Of a stretch of DNA of 64,000 nt, positions 51,814-62,787 are shown in pieces. The stretch is from Serratia oryzae (lineage in GTDB: Bacteria > Pseudomonadota > Gammaproteobacteria > Enterobacterales > Enterobacteriaceae), in the NCBI RefSeq assembly GCF_001976145.1, contig NZ_MOXD01000006.1:1-64000 (forward strand). Reading direction: 5' to 3'. Positions within the stretch are counted from its first letter, which is position 1; each line of letters begins with the position of its first letter. The translations under genes were made by a program, and so were the position numbers. The notes under the pieces were generated by a model. The model was not told where the DNA came from, did no database searches, and was given only the letters and a program-made list of their open reading frames with translations.

Positions 51814-52124
51814 ATACGCTTCTTGCGAATTGTGCCTAACTTGCTTTAGAGAAGCTCATCGGCACTGCGTGGCGCACATATTACTTTCCCCGACTTATAA
51901 GTCAAACAATTTTTCCCAACTCATGCGCGTTTGCACAAATCACAGGCAACATGCGTGATTTCACGACAAAAAGAGTGTTTTATCAACAGGCAAACGCAAC
52001 GATAGATACCGCTGAAATCTGCGTGCAAGGAAAAAAACATTGTCAGAAACGCAGGGAGGTTCGGGGGAGAAAATAACGGGCGTGGTAAGAGCGTCTCGCA
52101 ATAAGACGAGACGCTACTCAGAAA

Positions 52125-52310
52125 TCAGTAAGTCGTCTGCTGAGACTTCTCGGCCTGGATGCGCTGATAGATTTCTTCGCGGTGTACAGACACCTCTTTG
52201 GGAGCATTCACACCAATACGAACTTGGTTGCCTTTAACCCCCAGCACTGTGACCGTGACCTCATCGCCAATCATGAGGGTCTCACCAACTCGACGAGTCA
52301 GAATTAACAT
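52125..52310 (-). CDS. csrA: Carbon storage regulator CsrA
   Basis: The 61-aa RNA-binding dimer begins [20 protein letters not shown], with the conserved Arg residues and the [10 protein letters not shown] strand. It represses or activates translation by binding GGA in hairpin loops and controls glycogen, motility and biofilm genes. It lies between serV and alaS, as in E. coli. Confidence 0.98.
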   Translation of the reverse strand: MLILTRRVGETLMIGDEVTVTVLGVKGNQVRIGVNAPKEVSVHREEIYQRIQAEKSQQTTY

Positions 52311-52564
52311 TCTTTGCTCCTTGAAAGATTAAAAGAGTCGGGTTTCTCAGTTTCCCCGACATTATCCATCATATGCAGTGAAAACGTAAGCCATAGAACC
52401 CACAATAAATGTAAGTAGACTTAGTGTCACTCCAGATTATGAATAAGTTTAGCCGACCTGAGAAACTTTGTTCCCGTAATTATCACTACATTGTGTTGGC
52501 ATCGAATAATAACGCCATAATTTACAGCATATTATGGCGTTATCACGTGCCTATATATTTATAT

Positions 52565-55192
52565 TTACAGCCTCGAGGCCACCCAGGCTTCGACACTCTC
52601 TAACGCCGCTGGCAGAGCACTGACGTCACTCCCTCCAGCCTGCGCCATATCAGGGCGGCCACCGCCCTTGCCGCCAACCTGCTGCGCGATGTTACCAATC
52701 AACTCCCCGGCCTTCACCCTGTCGGTGAGATCTTTGGTAACGCCAACAATCAGGCTGACTTTTCCTTCTTCTGCCGTGGCCAGAACAATCACTGCAGAAC
52801 CCAGTTGATTTTTAAGATCATCAACCATGGTACGCAACATTTTCGGCTCCACGTTATCCAACTGGCTGACCAGCAGTTTAACGCCGTTGACCCGTTTTGC
52901 TTTGCTCGACAGAGAAGCACTTTCCAGCGCAGCCTGCTGATCCTTCAACTGTTGTAACTCTTTTTCCAGTGCGCGGGTACGATCGAGCACCGCCCGGACT
53001 TTATCGGTCAGGTTATTGCTATCACCTTTCACCAGGTGCGCAACCTCCTGCAACAGGTCATTTTGCTGATGCAGGGTCGCAATCGCCCCTTCACCGGTCA
53101 CAGCCTCAATACGGCGAATACCGGCAGCCGTACCCGACTCACTCTGAATGCGGAACAGACCAATATCCCCGGTACGGCTGGCATGCGTCCCACCACACAG
53201 TTCGGTAGAAAAATCTCCCATGCTCAACACACGCACATTGTCATCATACTTTTCGCCAAACAGTGCCATCGCACCCTTTTCTTTGGCATCGTCGAGCGCC
53301 ATAACGTCAGTCTGCACCGCCAGATTACGTCGAACTTGCTGATTGACCAAGTCCTCAACGGCACGGATCTGCTCAGGTTTCATCGCTTCAAAATGCGAGA
53401 AATCGAAACGCAGATACTTGTCATTCACCAACGAACCTTTCTGTGCGACATGATCGCCCAACGTCTGACGCAGCGCCGCATGCAGCAGGTGGGTTGCCGA
53501 GTGGTTCAAGCGAATTCGATCGCGGCGGGCCCTATCAATCATCGCATCAACGCGATCGTTCAGCTTCAGCGTGCCGGTTGCCAGTTTGCCCTGATGACCG
53601 ATCGCCTGACCATACTTCTGGGTATCACTGACCACAAACTCAATATCGGCAGTTTTCAATATACCTTTATCACCAACCTGGCCGCCCGATTCAGCATAGA
53701 ATGGCGTTTCATCCAAGACCACAACGGCCTCTTCACCCGCCTGGATAGCCTCCACTGGCTGGCCGTCGCGGAACAAGGCCACCACCTTCGCCTGTTGCTC
53801 GTCGCGATCGTAACCATTGAACTGGCTGGCACCTTCAACGCGGATCATGCTGTTGTAGTCAGCGCCAAAACCGCTGGACTCACGCGCACGGCGACGTTGC
53901 GCTTCCATCGCCTGTTCAAAGCCAGCCTCATCAACCTTCAAGCCACGTTCACGACAAACATCAGCCGTAAGGTCAACCGGGAACCCGTAGGTGTCGTACA
54001 AGCGGAATGCCGTTTCACCATCCAAGGTATCGCCCTGTAACTGAGCTAACTCATCGTCCAGCAGGGCCAAACCACGCTCCAGCGTGCGAGCAAACTGCTC
54101 CTCTTCGGTTTTCAGCACCTGCTCGACCAACGCTTGCTGGCGCTTCAGCTCATCGGCTGCCGAGCCCATCACTTCAATCAATGGCGCAACCAGCTTGTAG
54201 AAGAAAGTATCTTTCGCACCCAGCATATTGCCATGGCGGATCGCGCGGCGAATGATACGGCGCAGAACGTAACCCCGGTTTTCATTCGAAGGGATGACAC
54301 CATCAGAGATCAGGAATGCGCACGAACGAATATGATCGGCGATAACGCGCAGCGATTTGTTATTCAGATCGGTGGCGCCGGTCACCTCAGCAACAGCGGC
54401 AATCAGAGTGCAGAACAGATCGATATCATAGTTGGAGTTCACATGCTGCAGGACTGCGGCAATACGCTCGAGGCCCATGCCGGTATCCACCGAAGGTTTC
54501 GGCAATGGCTGCATAGTGCCGTCGGACTGGCGGTTGAACTGCATGAACACGATGTTCCAGATCTCGATATAGCGGTCACCATCTTCTTCTGGGCTGCCTG
54601 GCGGGCCCCCCCAGATATGATCGCCATGATCGTAGAAAATCTCGGTGCATGGACCACAAGGACCGGTATCCCCCATCTGCCAGAAGTTATCAGAAGCAAA
54701 GGCCGCGCCTTTGTTGTCACCGATACGGATAATGCGCTCAGCCGGAACACCGATCTGCTTTTGCCAGATGTCAAAAGCTTCGTCATCAGTCTCGTATACG
54801 GTAACCCACAGCTTCTCTTTTGGCAGATTGAACCAGTTTTCACCGGTCAACAGTTCCCAAGCATAGCTGATAGCATCATGCTTGAAATAGTCACCGAAGC
54901 TGAAGTTACCCAGCATCTCAAAAAAGGTGTGGTGACGTGCGGTATAGCCTACGTTTTCCAAGTCGTTGTGCTTACCACCGGCACGTACGCAACGCTGCGA
55001 AGTGGTAGCACGGGAATAGGCTCGCTTATCCAGCCCCAGGAAAACGTCCTTAAATTGGTTCATACCGGCATTGGTAAACAGCAATGTCGGGTCATTGTTA
55101 GGCACCAGAGAGCTGCTTGCTACGACCTGATGACCTTTACTATGAAAGAAATCGAGAAACGCTTGACGGATCTCAGCGGTGCTCTTGCTCAT
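52565..55192 (-). CDS. alaS: Alanyl-tRNA synthetase
   Basis: Class II synthetase with an editing function. The start at 55192 ([20 protein letters not shown]) gives 875 aa; the earlier ATG at 55243 lacks support. Catalytic motifs lie in the first 300 residues ([20 protein letters not shown] and [20 protein letters not shown]). The editing domain has [13 protein letters not shown] and [13 protein letters not shown] (His/Cys zinc set). The C-terminal C-Ala domain ends [16 protein letters not shown]. Confidence 0.97.
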   Translation of the reverse strand: MSKSTAEIRQAFLDFFHSKGHQVVASSSLVPNNDPTLLFTNAGMNQFKDVFLGLDKRAYSRATTSQRCVRAGGKHNDLENVGYTARHHTFFEMLGNFSFGDYFKHDAISYAWELLTGENWFNLPKEKLWVTVYETDDEAFDIWQKQIGVPAERIIRIGDNKGAAFASDNFWQMGDTGPCGPCTEIFYDHGDHIWGGPPGSPEEDGDRYIEIWNIVFMQFNRQSDGTMQPLPKPSVDTGMGLERIAAVLQHVNSNYDIDLFCTLIAAVAEVTGATDLNNKSLRVIADHIRSCAFLISDGVIPSNENRGYVLRRIIRRAIRHGNMLGAKDTFFYKLVAPLIEVMGSAADELKRQQALVEQVLKTEEEQFARTLERGLALLDDELAQLQGDTLDGETAFRLYDTYGFPVDLTADVCRERGLKVDEAGFEQAMEAQRRRARESSGFGADYNSMIRVEGASQFNGYDRDEQQAKVVALFRDGQPVEAIQAGEEAVVVLDETPFYAESGGQVGDKGILKTADIEFVVSDTQKYGQAIGHQGKLATGTLKLNDRVDAMIDRARRDRIRLNHSATHLLHAALRQTLGDHVAQKGSLVNDKYLRFDFSHFEAMKPEQIRAVEDLVNQQVRRNLAVQTDVMALDDAKEKGAMALFGEKYDDNVRVLSMGDFSTELCGGTHASRTGDIGLFRIQSESGTAAGIRRIEAVTGEGAIATLHQQNDLLQEVAHLVKGDSNNLTDKVRAVLDRTRALEKELQQLKDQQAALESASLSSKAKRVNGVKLLVSQLDNVEPKMLRTMVDDLKNQLGSAVIVLATAEEGKVSLIVGVTKDLTDRVKAGELIGNIAQQVGGKGGGRPDMAQAGGSDVSALPAALESVEAWVASRL

Positions 55193-55325
55193 AATTTTCC
55201 TGGAAAGGCTAGAATAACGACACGTGAGCAAGAAGCACGACATCCTGGCGATATCATCTCGCTCACGAACAAAAAGTGTGAATAAGATAAATTTTCTTCA
55301 GAGGGAAGTAAAACACCGTGTGCGC

Positions 55326-55868
55326 TCATTGCGCAAAATCACGGTAAATAGACTGAATTTCTTCCTGGAAGAAGCCCCGATAGAGCAAATAACGCTGCAC
55401 TTTGGCTTTATCTTTCCATTCTACCGGCAATGGATCGCCAAATTTACGCTGTGCAATCTGCTTCGCCTGCTCACACCAATCGATGTCGCACGCAGCCAAT
55501 GCCGCCTGCACAATCTCTTTTTCTACGCCTTTCTGCATCAGTTCAGAGCGGATGCGCTGGGCACCATAACCTTTACGGCTCCGCCCGGCGATAAAGCTAT
55601 TGGCAAAACGTTGGTCATCCAGCCAGTGATGTTGGTAACAATAGGCGATCACTTGTTCAATAACTGCGGGGTTAACGGGTTCTTCGGGGGGATTGTGAGA
55701 GGATTGCGAACCGAATCGGGCATTCGCCACAAACGGCTGCGCCGCAAGTTTGCGGCGCAGTTCAGCTTCACTATGATCGCGTTGAGACAATAAGCGCATC
55801 GCACGGCTTATTAGCGCATTCTGTTCATTACGCAAAGGCGGGGAAACCGCATCATTCATACCGTACAA
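55326..55868 (-). CDS. recX: RecA regulator RecX
   Basis: The 180 aa form three-helix repeats typical of RecX: AMRLLSQRDHSEAELRRKLA, VIEQVIAYCYQHHWLDDQRF and KGYGAQRIRSELMQKGVEKE. RecX caps RecA filaments and limits recombinase activity. It starts 53 bp after recA and is partly cotranscribed with it through readthrough. The start at 55868 could be shorter. Confidence 0.95.
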   Translation of the reverse strand: MYGMNDAVSPPLRNEQNALISRAMRLLSQRDHSEAELRRKLAAQPFVANARFGSQSSHNPPEEPVNPAVIEQVIAYCYQHHWLDDQRFANSFIAGRSRKGYGAQRIRSELMQKGVEKEIVQAALAACDIDWCEQAKQIAQRKFGDPLPVEWKDKAKVQRYLLYRGFFQEEIQSIYRDFAQ

Positions 55869-55921
55869 CCTTAGTGCTCAACAGGCGCACCGCCAAGGGT
55901 GCGCATGCTTACCAACAAAGA

Positions 55922-56986
55922 TTAAAACTCTTCGCTGGTTTCTGCTTCGTTATCATCTAAGTCTTCGGCGGCGGTGGCAACCAGTTCGCCATTGCTGTGC
56001 AGCAACAGATCGCGCAGCTTTTTATCCAACTCGGCGGCAACCGCCGGGTTCTCTTTCAGGAAGTTGCACGCGTTTGATTTGCCCTGGCCGATCTTCTCAC
56101 CGTTGTAGCTGTACCATGCACCGGCTTTTTCGATCATCTTGTGCTTCACGCCCAAGTCAACCAATTCGCCACGGCTGTTGATGCCTTCACCATACAGAAT
56201 CTGGAACTCAGCCTGCTTAAAGGGTGCTGCAATCTTGTTTTTCACCACTTTCACACGGGTTTCGCTGCCAATGACTTCATCACCTTCTTTGATCGCACCA
56301 ATACGGCGGATGTCCAGGCGGACAGATGCGTAGAACTTCAGCGCGTTACCACCGGTCGTGGTTTCCGGGTTACCGAACATCACACCGATTTTCATACGGA
56401 TCTGGTTGATGAAGATCAGCAACGTGTTGGCGTTTTTCAGGTTACCGGCCAGCTTACGCATTGCCTGGCTCATCATACGCGCCGCGAGGCCCATGTGTGA
56501 GTCACCGATTTCACCTTCAATTTCTGCTTTTGGCGTCAAGGCCGCAACGGAGTCAACGATGATCACATCAACCGCACCGGAACGGGTCAGCGCGTCACAG
56601 ATCTCCAATGCCTGCTCACCGGTATCCGGTTGAGAGCACAGCAGGTTGTCGATATCAACGCCGAGCTTCTTGGCATAGATAGGATCCAGCGCGTGTTCGG
56701 CGTCAATAAACGCACAGGTTTTACCTTCGCGCTGAGCAGAAGCGATAACCTGCAGGGTCAGGGTAGTTTTACCCGAGGATTCAGGGCCATAAATCTCGAC
56801 AATACGCCCCATAGGCAGACCGCCCGCACCCAGGGCGATATCCAGTGACAGCGAGCCCGTGGAGATCGTTTCTACGTCCATGGAACGGTCTTCACCCAGA
56901 CGCATGATGGAGCCTTTGCCGAATTGCTTCTCAATCTGGCCCAGTGCCGCAGCTAACGCCTTTTGCTTGTTCTCATCAATAGCCAT
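55922..56986 (-). CDS. recA: Recombinase RecA
   Basis: DNA strand exchange protein and coprotease for LexA. The start at 56986 ([20 protein letters not shown]) gives 354 aa. The Walker [10 protein letters not shown] is at residues 67-74, Walker B near 140-145 ([11 protein letters not shown]), and the L1 and L2 loops are present ([27 protein letters not shown]). An acidic tail ends the protein. A LexA box lies upstream. Confidence 0.98.
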   Translation of the reverse strand: MAIDENKQKALAAALGQIEKQFGKGSIMRLGEDRSMDVETISTGSLSLDIALGAGGLPMGRIVEIYGPESSGKTTLTLQVIASAQREGKTCAFIDAEHALDPIYAKKLGVDIDNLLCSQPDTGEQALEICDALTRSGAVDVIIVDSVAALTPKAEIEGEIGDSHMGLAARMMSQAMRKLAGNLKNANTLLIFINQIRMKIGVMFGNPETTTGGNALKFYASVRLDIRRIGAIKEGDEVIGSETRVKVVKNKIAAPFKQAEFQILYGEGINSRGELVDLGVKHKMIEKAGAWYSYNGEKIGQGKSNACNFLKENPAVAAELDKKLRDLLLHSNGELVATAAEDLDDNEAETSEEF

Positions 56987-57068
56987 GTTTGCTCCTTCGT
57001 TTTGCAATGCCGGTGTTACCCCACACTGCCACTGAATGTATGTTGTGCAGGAAATGCTGCTAATTATA

Positions 57069-57084
57069 CTGTATGGTCATACAG
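57069..57084. promoter_or_regulatory. LexA box of recA
   Basis: CTGTATGGTCATACAG, flanked by TA and TA, is an almost ideal SOS box 80 bp upstream of recA. It serves as internal reference for the boxes at 12665 and 41252. Confidence 0.95.
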
Positions 57085-57098
57085 TATCAAGACTAATT

Positions 57099-57587
57099 TT
57101 ATAAAAATTCATCCAGCGCCGTTTGCAACGCAAAAATCGTTGCCTGCAGCCGCACCGCATCACGATCGCCGGTAAAGTGCATTTTACGCGCCAGCACGCG
57201 GCCAGAACGCTCGGCAAAACCAAACCAGACGGTGCCGACAGGCTTTTCGGCACTGCCGCCATCAGGGCCTGCGATACCACTGACCGACAGCGCCAGATCG
57301 GCCCTGGCGGCCTGCAGCGCGCCCTGTGCCATTTCACACACCACAGCCTCACTCACCGCACCGTGCGCCATCAAGGTCGTTTCCGCCACGTCCAACAGTT
57401 CATGCTTTGCCACATTGCTATAGGTGACAAAACCGCGATCAAAATAGGCTGAACTCCCCGCAATGTCGGTAATGGCTTTGGCAATTCCGCCGCCGGTACA
57501 AGACTCTGCGCAGGTGATCCACTGGCCACGGGCCTGCAGTTTTTGCCCAACGGCAATGCTGAGCTGACGCAGTGTACTTTCACTCAT
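57099..57587 (-). CDS. pncC: Nicotinamide-nucleotide amidohydrolase PncC
   Basis: The enzyme converts nicotinamide mononucleotide to nicotinic acid mononucleotide in the NAD salvage cycle. The start at 57587 has AAGGAG 5 nt upstream and gives 162 aa. CinA-C motifs are present: TCAESCTGGGIAKAITDIAG with the active Ser, and SVSGIAGPDGGSAEKPVGTV. It lies upstream of recA, as in E. coli. Confidence 0.95.
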   Translation of the reverse strand: MSESTLRQLSIAVGQKLQARGQWITCAESCTGGGIAKAITDIAGSSAYFDRGFVTYSNVAKHELLDVAETTLMAHGAVSEAVVCEMAQGALQAARADLALSVSGIAGPDGGSAEKPVGTVWFGFAERSGRVLARKMHFTGDRDAVRLQATIFALQTALDEFL

Positions 57588-57822
57588 GATCACTCCTTTT
57601 GTGAATCAAGCTATATGCGCCCGATAGTAGCATTTATCAAGCATCGCTGACGGCGTCATGGTGGAAATGCGCGGGGTTTCGCAGGTTGATGCCGTTTTAA
57701 GCGGCCGTTCGAACTGCTAGTATCGCAGGCAATGCCCAGATTGCTGCACGGCTTTTGCTATGGGGATACAACACGCTGGCTTGTTCAGACATGAATTTAA
57801 ACCCTGAAAACAGGAAGGCTGA

Positions 57823-59199
57823 GTGAGAAAAACGTTAGGCGTATTCTTTCCGTTGTACACCACAACCCTGCTGATGCTGCTAGGTTCAGGGCTACTCACC
57901 ACTTACATCTCTCTGCGTCTCACCTCGATCAACGTCAGCGGAACCTTGATTGGGGCTATTATCGCCGCCAACTATATTGGCCTGGTGATCGGCGGCAAAG
58001 TGGGGCACTTTCTGATCGCCCGCGTCGGCCATATCCGCGCCTATGTTTCCTGTGCCGGGATTATCACCGCAGCGGTACTTGGCCACGGCTTAACGGAATA
58101 CATCCCGCTCTGGGTGGTGCTGCGGCTGATTATCGGCCTGTGCATGATGTGTCAGTACATGGTGCTGGAAAGCTGGCTGAACGATCAGTCTGAATCCAAT
58201 CAGCGCGGCAGAGTATTCGGTTTTTACATGGCGGCTTCATATCTCGGTATGTCGCTGGGGCAGGTCGTCCTGATGCTGCAAAGCGATCTCGGCATCACCA
58301 CACTGTTGCTCATCGCCCTGTGTTTTGCCCTGTGCCTGGTACCGATCGCCCTGACGACCCGCACCAATGCCCGCCATATGTCACCAGCACCCATGGAACT
58401 GCGCTATTTTGTCAGGGCCATTCCCAAAGTGCTGGCCAGCACGCTGGTGATCGGCATGGTCGTAGGTTCTTTCTATGGTTTGGCACCGGTTTACGCCAGC
58501 CAGCAGGCCCTGACGACGCAACAAACCGGCCTGTTTATGGCGATCGCCATCTTTGCCGGGCTGGTGGCACAGTTCCCACTGAGCTGGCTGTCCGATCGTT
58601 ACAACCGCACTCTGCTGATGCAAATTAATGCGATCCTGTTGATTATCGCCTCGCTGCCTTTGGCGCTGTTGCCGCATATTGATTTCCCATTCCTGCTAGC
58701 GGTGGGTTTTATCGTCAGCATGCTGCAATTCACGTTGTATCCGCTGGCGGTGGCACTGGCTAACGATCTGATTGCACCGGAACGCCGCGTCTCGCTGGCA
58801 GCCTGTTTACTGATGGCATTTGGCGTGGGTGCCAGTATCGGCCCGCTGGCCGTCGGCGCACTGATCCAGCCACTGGGAGGTAATATTTTGTATGCGTTTT
58901 TTGCACTCTGTGGGGTATTGATTGTTGCCTGCAGCAGAACGGTGAAAGAAGATAAATCGCAGTTTGTACCGGATGCGCCAGTGCCCCATATTGCCATGCC
59001 GGACAGCCTGACCAGTTCCCCCCTTTCGCCAGCGTTGAATCCAACGTTTGATGAGCAGATTATTCACGACACCATGCCCGCACCGGAAGCGGCCCCCGAT
59101 CAGGTTGCAGAATCACTAGAAATGGAAACCTCGCACCCTACGCAAGGCGCGGATCCTGAAGAAGATACCGGGTTGAAAAAGGCCTATACCATGCTGTAA
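57823..59199 (+). CDS. MFS transporter, YcaD-like, with C-terminal tail
   Basis: Translation starts at GTG (57823) after AGGAAG. Twelve membrane helices fill residues 1-375. The loop RVGHIRAYVSCAG, the segment YMVLESWLNDQSESNQRGRV and GFYMAASYLGMSLGQVVLM resemble the YcaD-type branch of the major facilitator superfamily. Residues 376-458 form a Pro- and acid-rich cytoplasmic tail (TFDEQIIHDTMPAPEAAPDQ). The substrate is unknown. The intergenic region before it (57588-57822) shows nothing notable. Confidence 0.85.
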   Translation: MRKTLGVFFPLYTTTLLMLLGSGLLTTYISLRLTSINVSGTLIGAIIAANYIGLVIGGKVGHFLIARVGHIRAYVSCAGIITAAVLGHGLTEYIPLWVVLRLIIGLCMMCQYMVLESWLNDQSESNQRGRVFGFYMAASYLGMSLGQVVLMLQSDLGITTLLLIALCFALCLVPIALTTRTNARHMSPAPMELRYFVRAIPKVLASTLVIGMVVGSFYGLAPVYASQQALTTQQTGLFMAIAIFAGLVAQFPLSWLSDRYNRTLLMQINAILLIIASLPLALLPHIDFPFLLAVGFIVSMLQFTLYPLAVALANDLIAPERRVSLAACLLMAFGVGASIGPLAVGALIQPLGGNILYAFFALCGVLIVACSRTVKEDKSQFVPDAPVPHIAMPDSLTSSPLSPALNPTFDEQIIHDTMPAPEAAPDQVAESLEMETSHPTQGADPEEDTGLKKAYTML

Positions 59200-59273
59200 A
59201 CGCTGAGAGATTGAGCCATTACAGACCCAATCTCTCATCCAACCAGCATTTCCTCGGTGCCTGTTTCTGGTAA

Positions 59274-60353
59274 TCACTGCCCGCGTCGCGCCCTACCAAC
59301 CGCCTCACCCAACTGCCAAACCGCCATAGCGTAGTGCACGCTGTGGTTGTAGCGGGTGATCGTGTAGAAATTGGGTAACCCGTACCAGTACTGATAGCGG
59401 TTGCCCATATCCAGGCGCAGCAGGCTGGCTTGCTGATAACCTGCCAATGAGCCTTGCGGCGTTAAACCTGCCGCAGCCAGCGAACTGATGGCATAGTTGG
59501 TTTTAAACCCCGTTTCCAGGCCGGGTGCCTGGCCATTGGCCGGGATCGCGACGGTGCCTCCCCGGGTCCAGCCATGGGCTTTAAAATAGTTGGCAACGCT
59601 GCCGATGGCATCAACCGGATCCCACAGGTTGACGTGGCCATCACCATTAAAATCAACCGCGTAGTTTTTAAATGATGAAGGCATAAACTGGCCATATCCC
59701 ATGGCTCCGGCGTAAGAACCGCGCAGTGACAATGGATCATCACCTTCCGCGCGAGCCATCAGCAGGAACGTTTCCAATTCACCGCTAAAGAATTCTGCAC
59801 GGCGCGGATACTCAAACGACAGCGTCGCTAAAGCATCAATGATGCGCGTTTTGCCCATCACCCGGCCCCAGCGGGTTTCTACCCCGATAATGCCAACAAT
59901 GATCTCTGGCGGCACCCCATAAACCTGCCAAGCACGCTGCAGCGCTTCATCATACTTATTCCAGAACGCCACACCGTTTTGCACATTGTCGGGGGTCAGG
60001 AACTTGCTGCGATAACGGATCCACGCCCCATTCGGGGTTGAGGAGGGTTGGCCCGACGGCGCTTGTTTATCCATCAGGCGCACGACCCAATCCAACCGTT
60101 GCGCCTGCGCCAGCACATCATGCAATTGCTGGCGCTCAAAGCCGTGCTCCTGCACCATTTTATCGATAAAACGGGCCGTTGCTGGATTATTGGCAAAATC
60201 TCCGCTCAGCGGATGGATAGCATGTTCTGGCTCAAGTTGAAAACCACTCTGAAGCAAGTTGGCCTCAGGGGCAGCTTGTGCTGTAGAGGCAGGTTCGCTG
60301 CTGCAAGCCGCAAGCAAAGGGAGCAACGGTAAAAGGTTGACCAAGTGGCGCAT
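59274..60353 (-). CDS. mltB: Membrane-bound lytic transglycosylase MltB
   Basis: The lipoprotein signal (MRHLVNLLPLLPLLAACSSE, lipobox LAAC) places it in the outer membrane. The mature SLT-like domain has IIGVETRWGRVMGKTRIIDA with the catalytic Glu, and SYAGAMGYGQFMPSSFKNYA, then YAVDFNGDGHVNLWDPVDAI. It cleaves peptidoglycan to 1,6-anhydro-muropeptides. 359 aa is close to E. coli MltB. Confidence 0.95.
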   Translation of the reverse strand: MRHLVNLLPLLPLLAACSSEPASTAQAAPEANLLQSGFQLEPEHAIHPLSGDFANNPATARFIDKMVQEHGFERQQLHDVLAQAQRLDWVVRLMDKQAPSGQPSSTPNGAWIRYRSKFLTPDNVQNGVAFWNKYDEALQRAWQVYGVPPEIIVGIIGVETRWGRVMGKTRIIDALATLSFEYPRRAEFFSGELETFLLMARAEGDDPLSLRGSYAGAMGYGQFMPSSFKNYAVDFNGDGHVNLWDPVDAIGSVANYFKAHGWTRGGTVAIPANGQAPGLETGFKTNYAISSLAAAGLTPQGSLAGYQQASLLRLDMGNRYQYWYGLPNFYTITRYNHSVHYAMAVWQLGEAVGRARRGQ

Positions 60354-60626
60354 CGGATATCCATATAGCCAGGCAATTAAGAGTGGCTACTATGTTAAGA
60401 CATTGTCCGGCGTGAACAAACAGGAATATGGCACATATGCACCTGCCCGATAACGGCAAAATACCCCAACGAAAAGTGAGGGGGCATATACACTTATAAT
60501 ACTTACGTCTCTACAGGTGATATCGGCCTAGCCATAAAATGCCAAGCTGCCGCCTTGACCTGGCTGTATTGGTGTAAATCCATAGCCGCATTGTTGTACT
60601 AGCGAATAACAAAGAGGAATAACGTT

Positions 60627-61364
60627 ATGAGTAAGCTTCCCGCTCAGGAACCCGCGCGTCGGGCTCTGTTAAAGCGTACCGCCGCCCTTTCCGTGCTTGC
60701 AATGACGGGTATTGCCGGTTTTACCATGCCTACCGTTGCTTTTGCTGCGGCGATGACCAAAGAACAACGCGATAAAATGACGCCGGATGACATCATCGCA
60801 AGCTTTAAACAAGGCAACATGAGATTCCGCGAAGGGAAGATGCAGCAACACGACTATGTAGCTCAGAAACAGGCCAGCCAACACGGGCAATTCCCAGCGG
60901 CGGTTATTTTAAGCTGCATTGACTCGCGCGCTCCGGCGGAGATTCTGCTGGATGTCGGCATTGGTGAAACCTTTAATGCCCGCGTTGCAGGTAACATCCA
61001 GAACGACGATATTCTGGGCAGCATGGAGTTCGCCTGCGCCGTTGCCGGAGCCAAAGTGGTATTGGTTATGGGGCATACGGCCTGCGGGGCGGTCAAGGGA
61101 GCCATTGATAACGCCGAACTGGGCAACCTGACCGGGCTACTCAACAAGATCAAACCTGCTATCGACAAAACCGTGTATTCAGGAGAGCGTTCCGGTAAAA
61201 ACGATGCCTTTGTGGATGCGGTAGCCAAGACCAACGTGGCCATGACGATCGACGATATCCGTAAAAACAGCCCAGTACTGAAAAAACTGGAAGAAGAAGG
61301 GAAGATAAAAATCGTCGGCAGTATGTATCACCTGGTTGGGGGTGAAGTAGAGTTTCTTTCCTGA
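60627..61364 (+). CDS. Tat-exported beta-class carbonic anhydrase, 245 aa
   Basis: The N-terminus has a twin-arginine pattern (RRALLKR, residues 11-17) followed by a hydrophobic stretch and VAFAAA, so the enzyme is probably exported folded. Zinc ligands of beta-carbonic anhydrases are Cys97 and the Asp99/Arg101 dyad (CIDSR), His150 and Cys153 (GHTACG). It interconverts CO2 and bicarbonate in the periplasm. GAGGA precedes the ATG. It is monocistronic between mltB and the zraR-like gene. Tat export of this enzyme class is less usual than cytoplasmic forms. Confidence 0.9.
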   Translation: MSKLPAQEPARRALLKRTAALSVLAMTGIAGFTMPTVAFAAAMTKEQRDKMTPDDIIASFKQGNMRFREGKMQQHDYVAQKQASQHGQFPAAVILSCIDSRAPAEILLDVGIGETFNARVAGNIQNDDILGSMEFACAVAGAKVVLVMGHTACGAVKGAIDNAELGNLTGLLNKIKPAIDKTVYSGERSGKNDAFVDAVAKTNVAMTIDDIRKNSPVLKKLEEEGKIKIVGSMYHLVGGEVEFLS

Positions 61365-61443
61365 TCTCTATGGTTAGATAGCATGGGCGCAGCGGCTGAA
61401 CTCGATCGCTGCGCCTGACTTGAATCACATTTCCCCCGAAATA

Positions 61444-62787
61444 TTATTTCTGCAGCTTGGCCAACAACGTTTTGCGAGTGATACCCAACTGCTTCGCGGC
61501 CTCGGTTTTGTTGCCAGCGGTTTTTTCTAACGCTGCGAGGATCGCATTTTTCTCCACCAGTTCCAGCGGTTGAATGGCGTTTTCCATACCACTTTCATGC
61601 TGTTCATCAGTGAGCGAATTCATGCTCAACGGCAGCTCTTTTTCACTGATAAAGTCGCCAGTCAGCAGAATAACCCCGCGTTCAACGGTATTTTCCAGTT
61701 CACGCACGTTGCCAGGCCAGTGATATTTCAGCAACATATCCATCGCCTGCGGCGTAAAACCTTTGACCGATTTGCGGTTACGCTGGGCAAACTTTTCCAG
61801 AAAGTGCATCGCCAATAACGGGATATCCTCGCGGCGTTCACGCAGCGCTGGGCTGTCCACCGTTACCACGTTTAAGCGATAGTAGAGATCCTGGCGAAAC
61901 CTGCCCGCCTCCACTTCGGCCAGCAGGTCCCGATTAGTGGCAGCGATCAGCCGCACATCCACAGACAAGGTTTGGTTGCTACCCACGCGCTGAATTTCCC
62001 GCTCCTGAATCGCCCGCAGTAATTTCGCCTGCATCAGCGGTGAAACTTCACCAATCTCATCCAGAAACAGCGTACCTTGATTCGCCTCCATAAAACGCCC
62101 TTCGCGACGCTTGTCGGCGCCGGTAAACGCCCCTTTTTCGTGGCCGAACAGCTCGGACTCCAGCAATGACTCACTCAACGCCGCGCAGTTAATGCTCACC
62201 AATGGCCGCTCCTTACGCTGGCTGTTGGCATGTACCGCCCGAGCAATCAACTCTTTGCCAGTACCCGACTCACCACAGATCAACACCGTCGCTTCCGAAG
62301 GCGCAATCATGGCGATCATCTCCATCAGGCGGCGCATCGGCGCACTACGACCAATCATGTTACGGTTATCTGCCAGCAGCTTTTGCTTGAGGGTTTTATT
62401 CTCAGACTTCAGAGAGGTATGCTCCAGCGCCCGTTCGAGGGTAAGTTGCAATATGTCGAAATCCAGCGGTTTGGTCAGGTAATCATAAGCACCCGATTTT
62501 ATCGCCTCAACCGCCGACTCAACGTTCGAGTAAGCGGTCATAATCAGGATCGGAATCGCCGGATTGTAGGTTTTGATCGCCTTGAGCGCTTCAATGCCAT
62601 CCATTTCTGCCATGCGGACATCGGTCAGAATCAGGTCAAACGGCACGCTCCTGGCCTGCTCAACCGCCGCCAAACCGTTGTGTGCCAGCGTAACCCGATA
62701 CCCCCACCCTTTCATCAGGGCCTGCAGAATGGTGCAATGACTCAGATCGTCATCGACCACCAAAATATGCGCGCTAGGCGTCACCAT
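61444..62787 (-). CDS. zraR: Sigma-54 response regulator, ZraR-like
   Basis: The start at 62787 (MVTPSAHILVVDDDLSHCTI) gives 447 aa. A receiver domain (Asp in FDLILTDVRMAEMDGIEALK, about 54; Lys in YLTKPLDFD) is followed by an AAA+ domain with GESGTGKE (Walker A), ELFGHEKGAFTGADKRREGR (sigma-54 contact) and LFLDEIGEVSP (Walker B), and a Fis-type HTH (KTEAAKQLGITRKTLLAKLQ). E. coli ZraR is zinc- and envelope-stress responsive. It overlaps zraS by 14 bp. Confidence 0.93.
   Translation of the reverse strand: MVTPSAHILVVDDDLSHCTILQALMKGWGYRVTLAHNGLAAVEQARSVPFDLILTDVRMAEMDGIEALKAIKTYNPAIPILIMTAYSNVESAVEAIKSGAYDYLTKPLDFDILQLTLERALEHTSLKSENKTLKQKLLADNRNMIGRSAPMRRLMEMIAMIAPSEATVLICGESGTGKELIARAVHANSQRKERPLVSINCAALSESLLESELFGHEKGAFTGADKRREGRFMEANQGTLFLDEIGEVSPLMQAKLLRAIQEREIQRVGSNQTLSVDVRLIAATNRDLLAEVEAGRFRQDLYYRLNVVTVDSPALRERREDIPLLAMHFLEKFAQRNRKSVKGFTPQAMDMLLKYHWPGNVRELENTVERGVILLTGDFISEKELPLSMNSLTDEQHESGMENAIQPLELVEKNAILAALEKTAGNKTEAAKQLGITRKTLLAKLQK

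Noticed and set aside
55193-55243. 17-codon N-terminal extension of alaS
   Set aside because: The family starts with MSKST; the extension is not conserved in E. coli AlaS.
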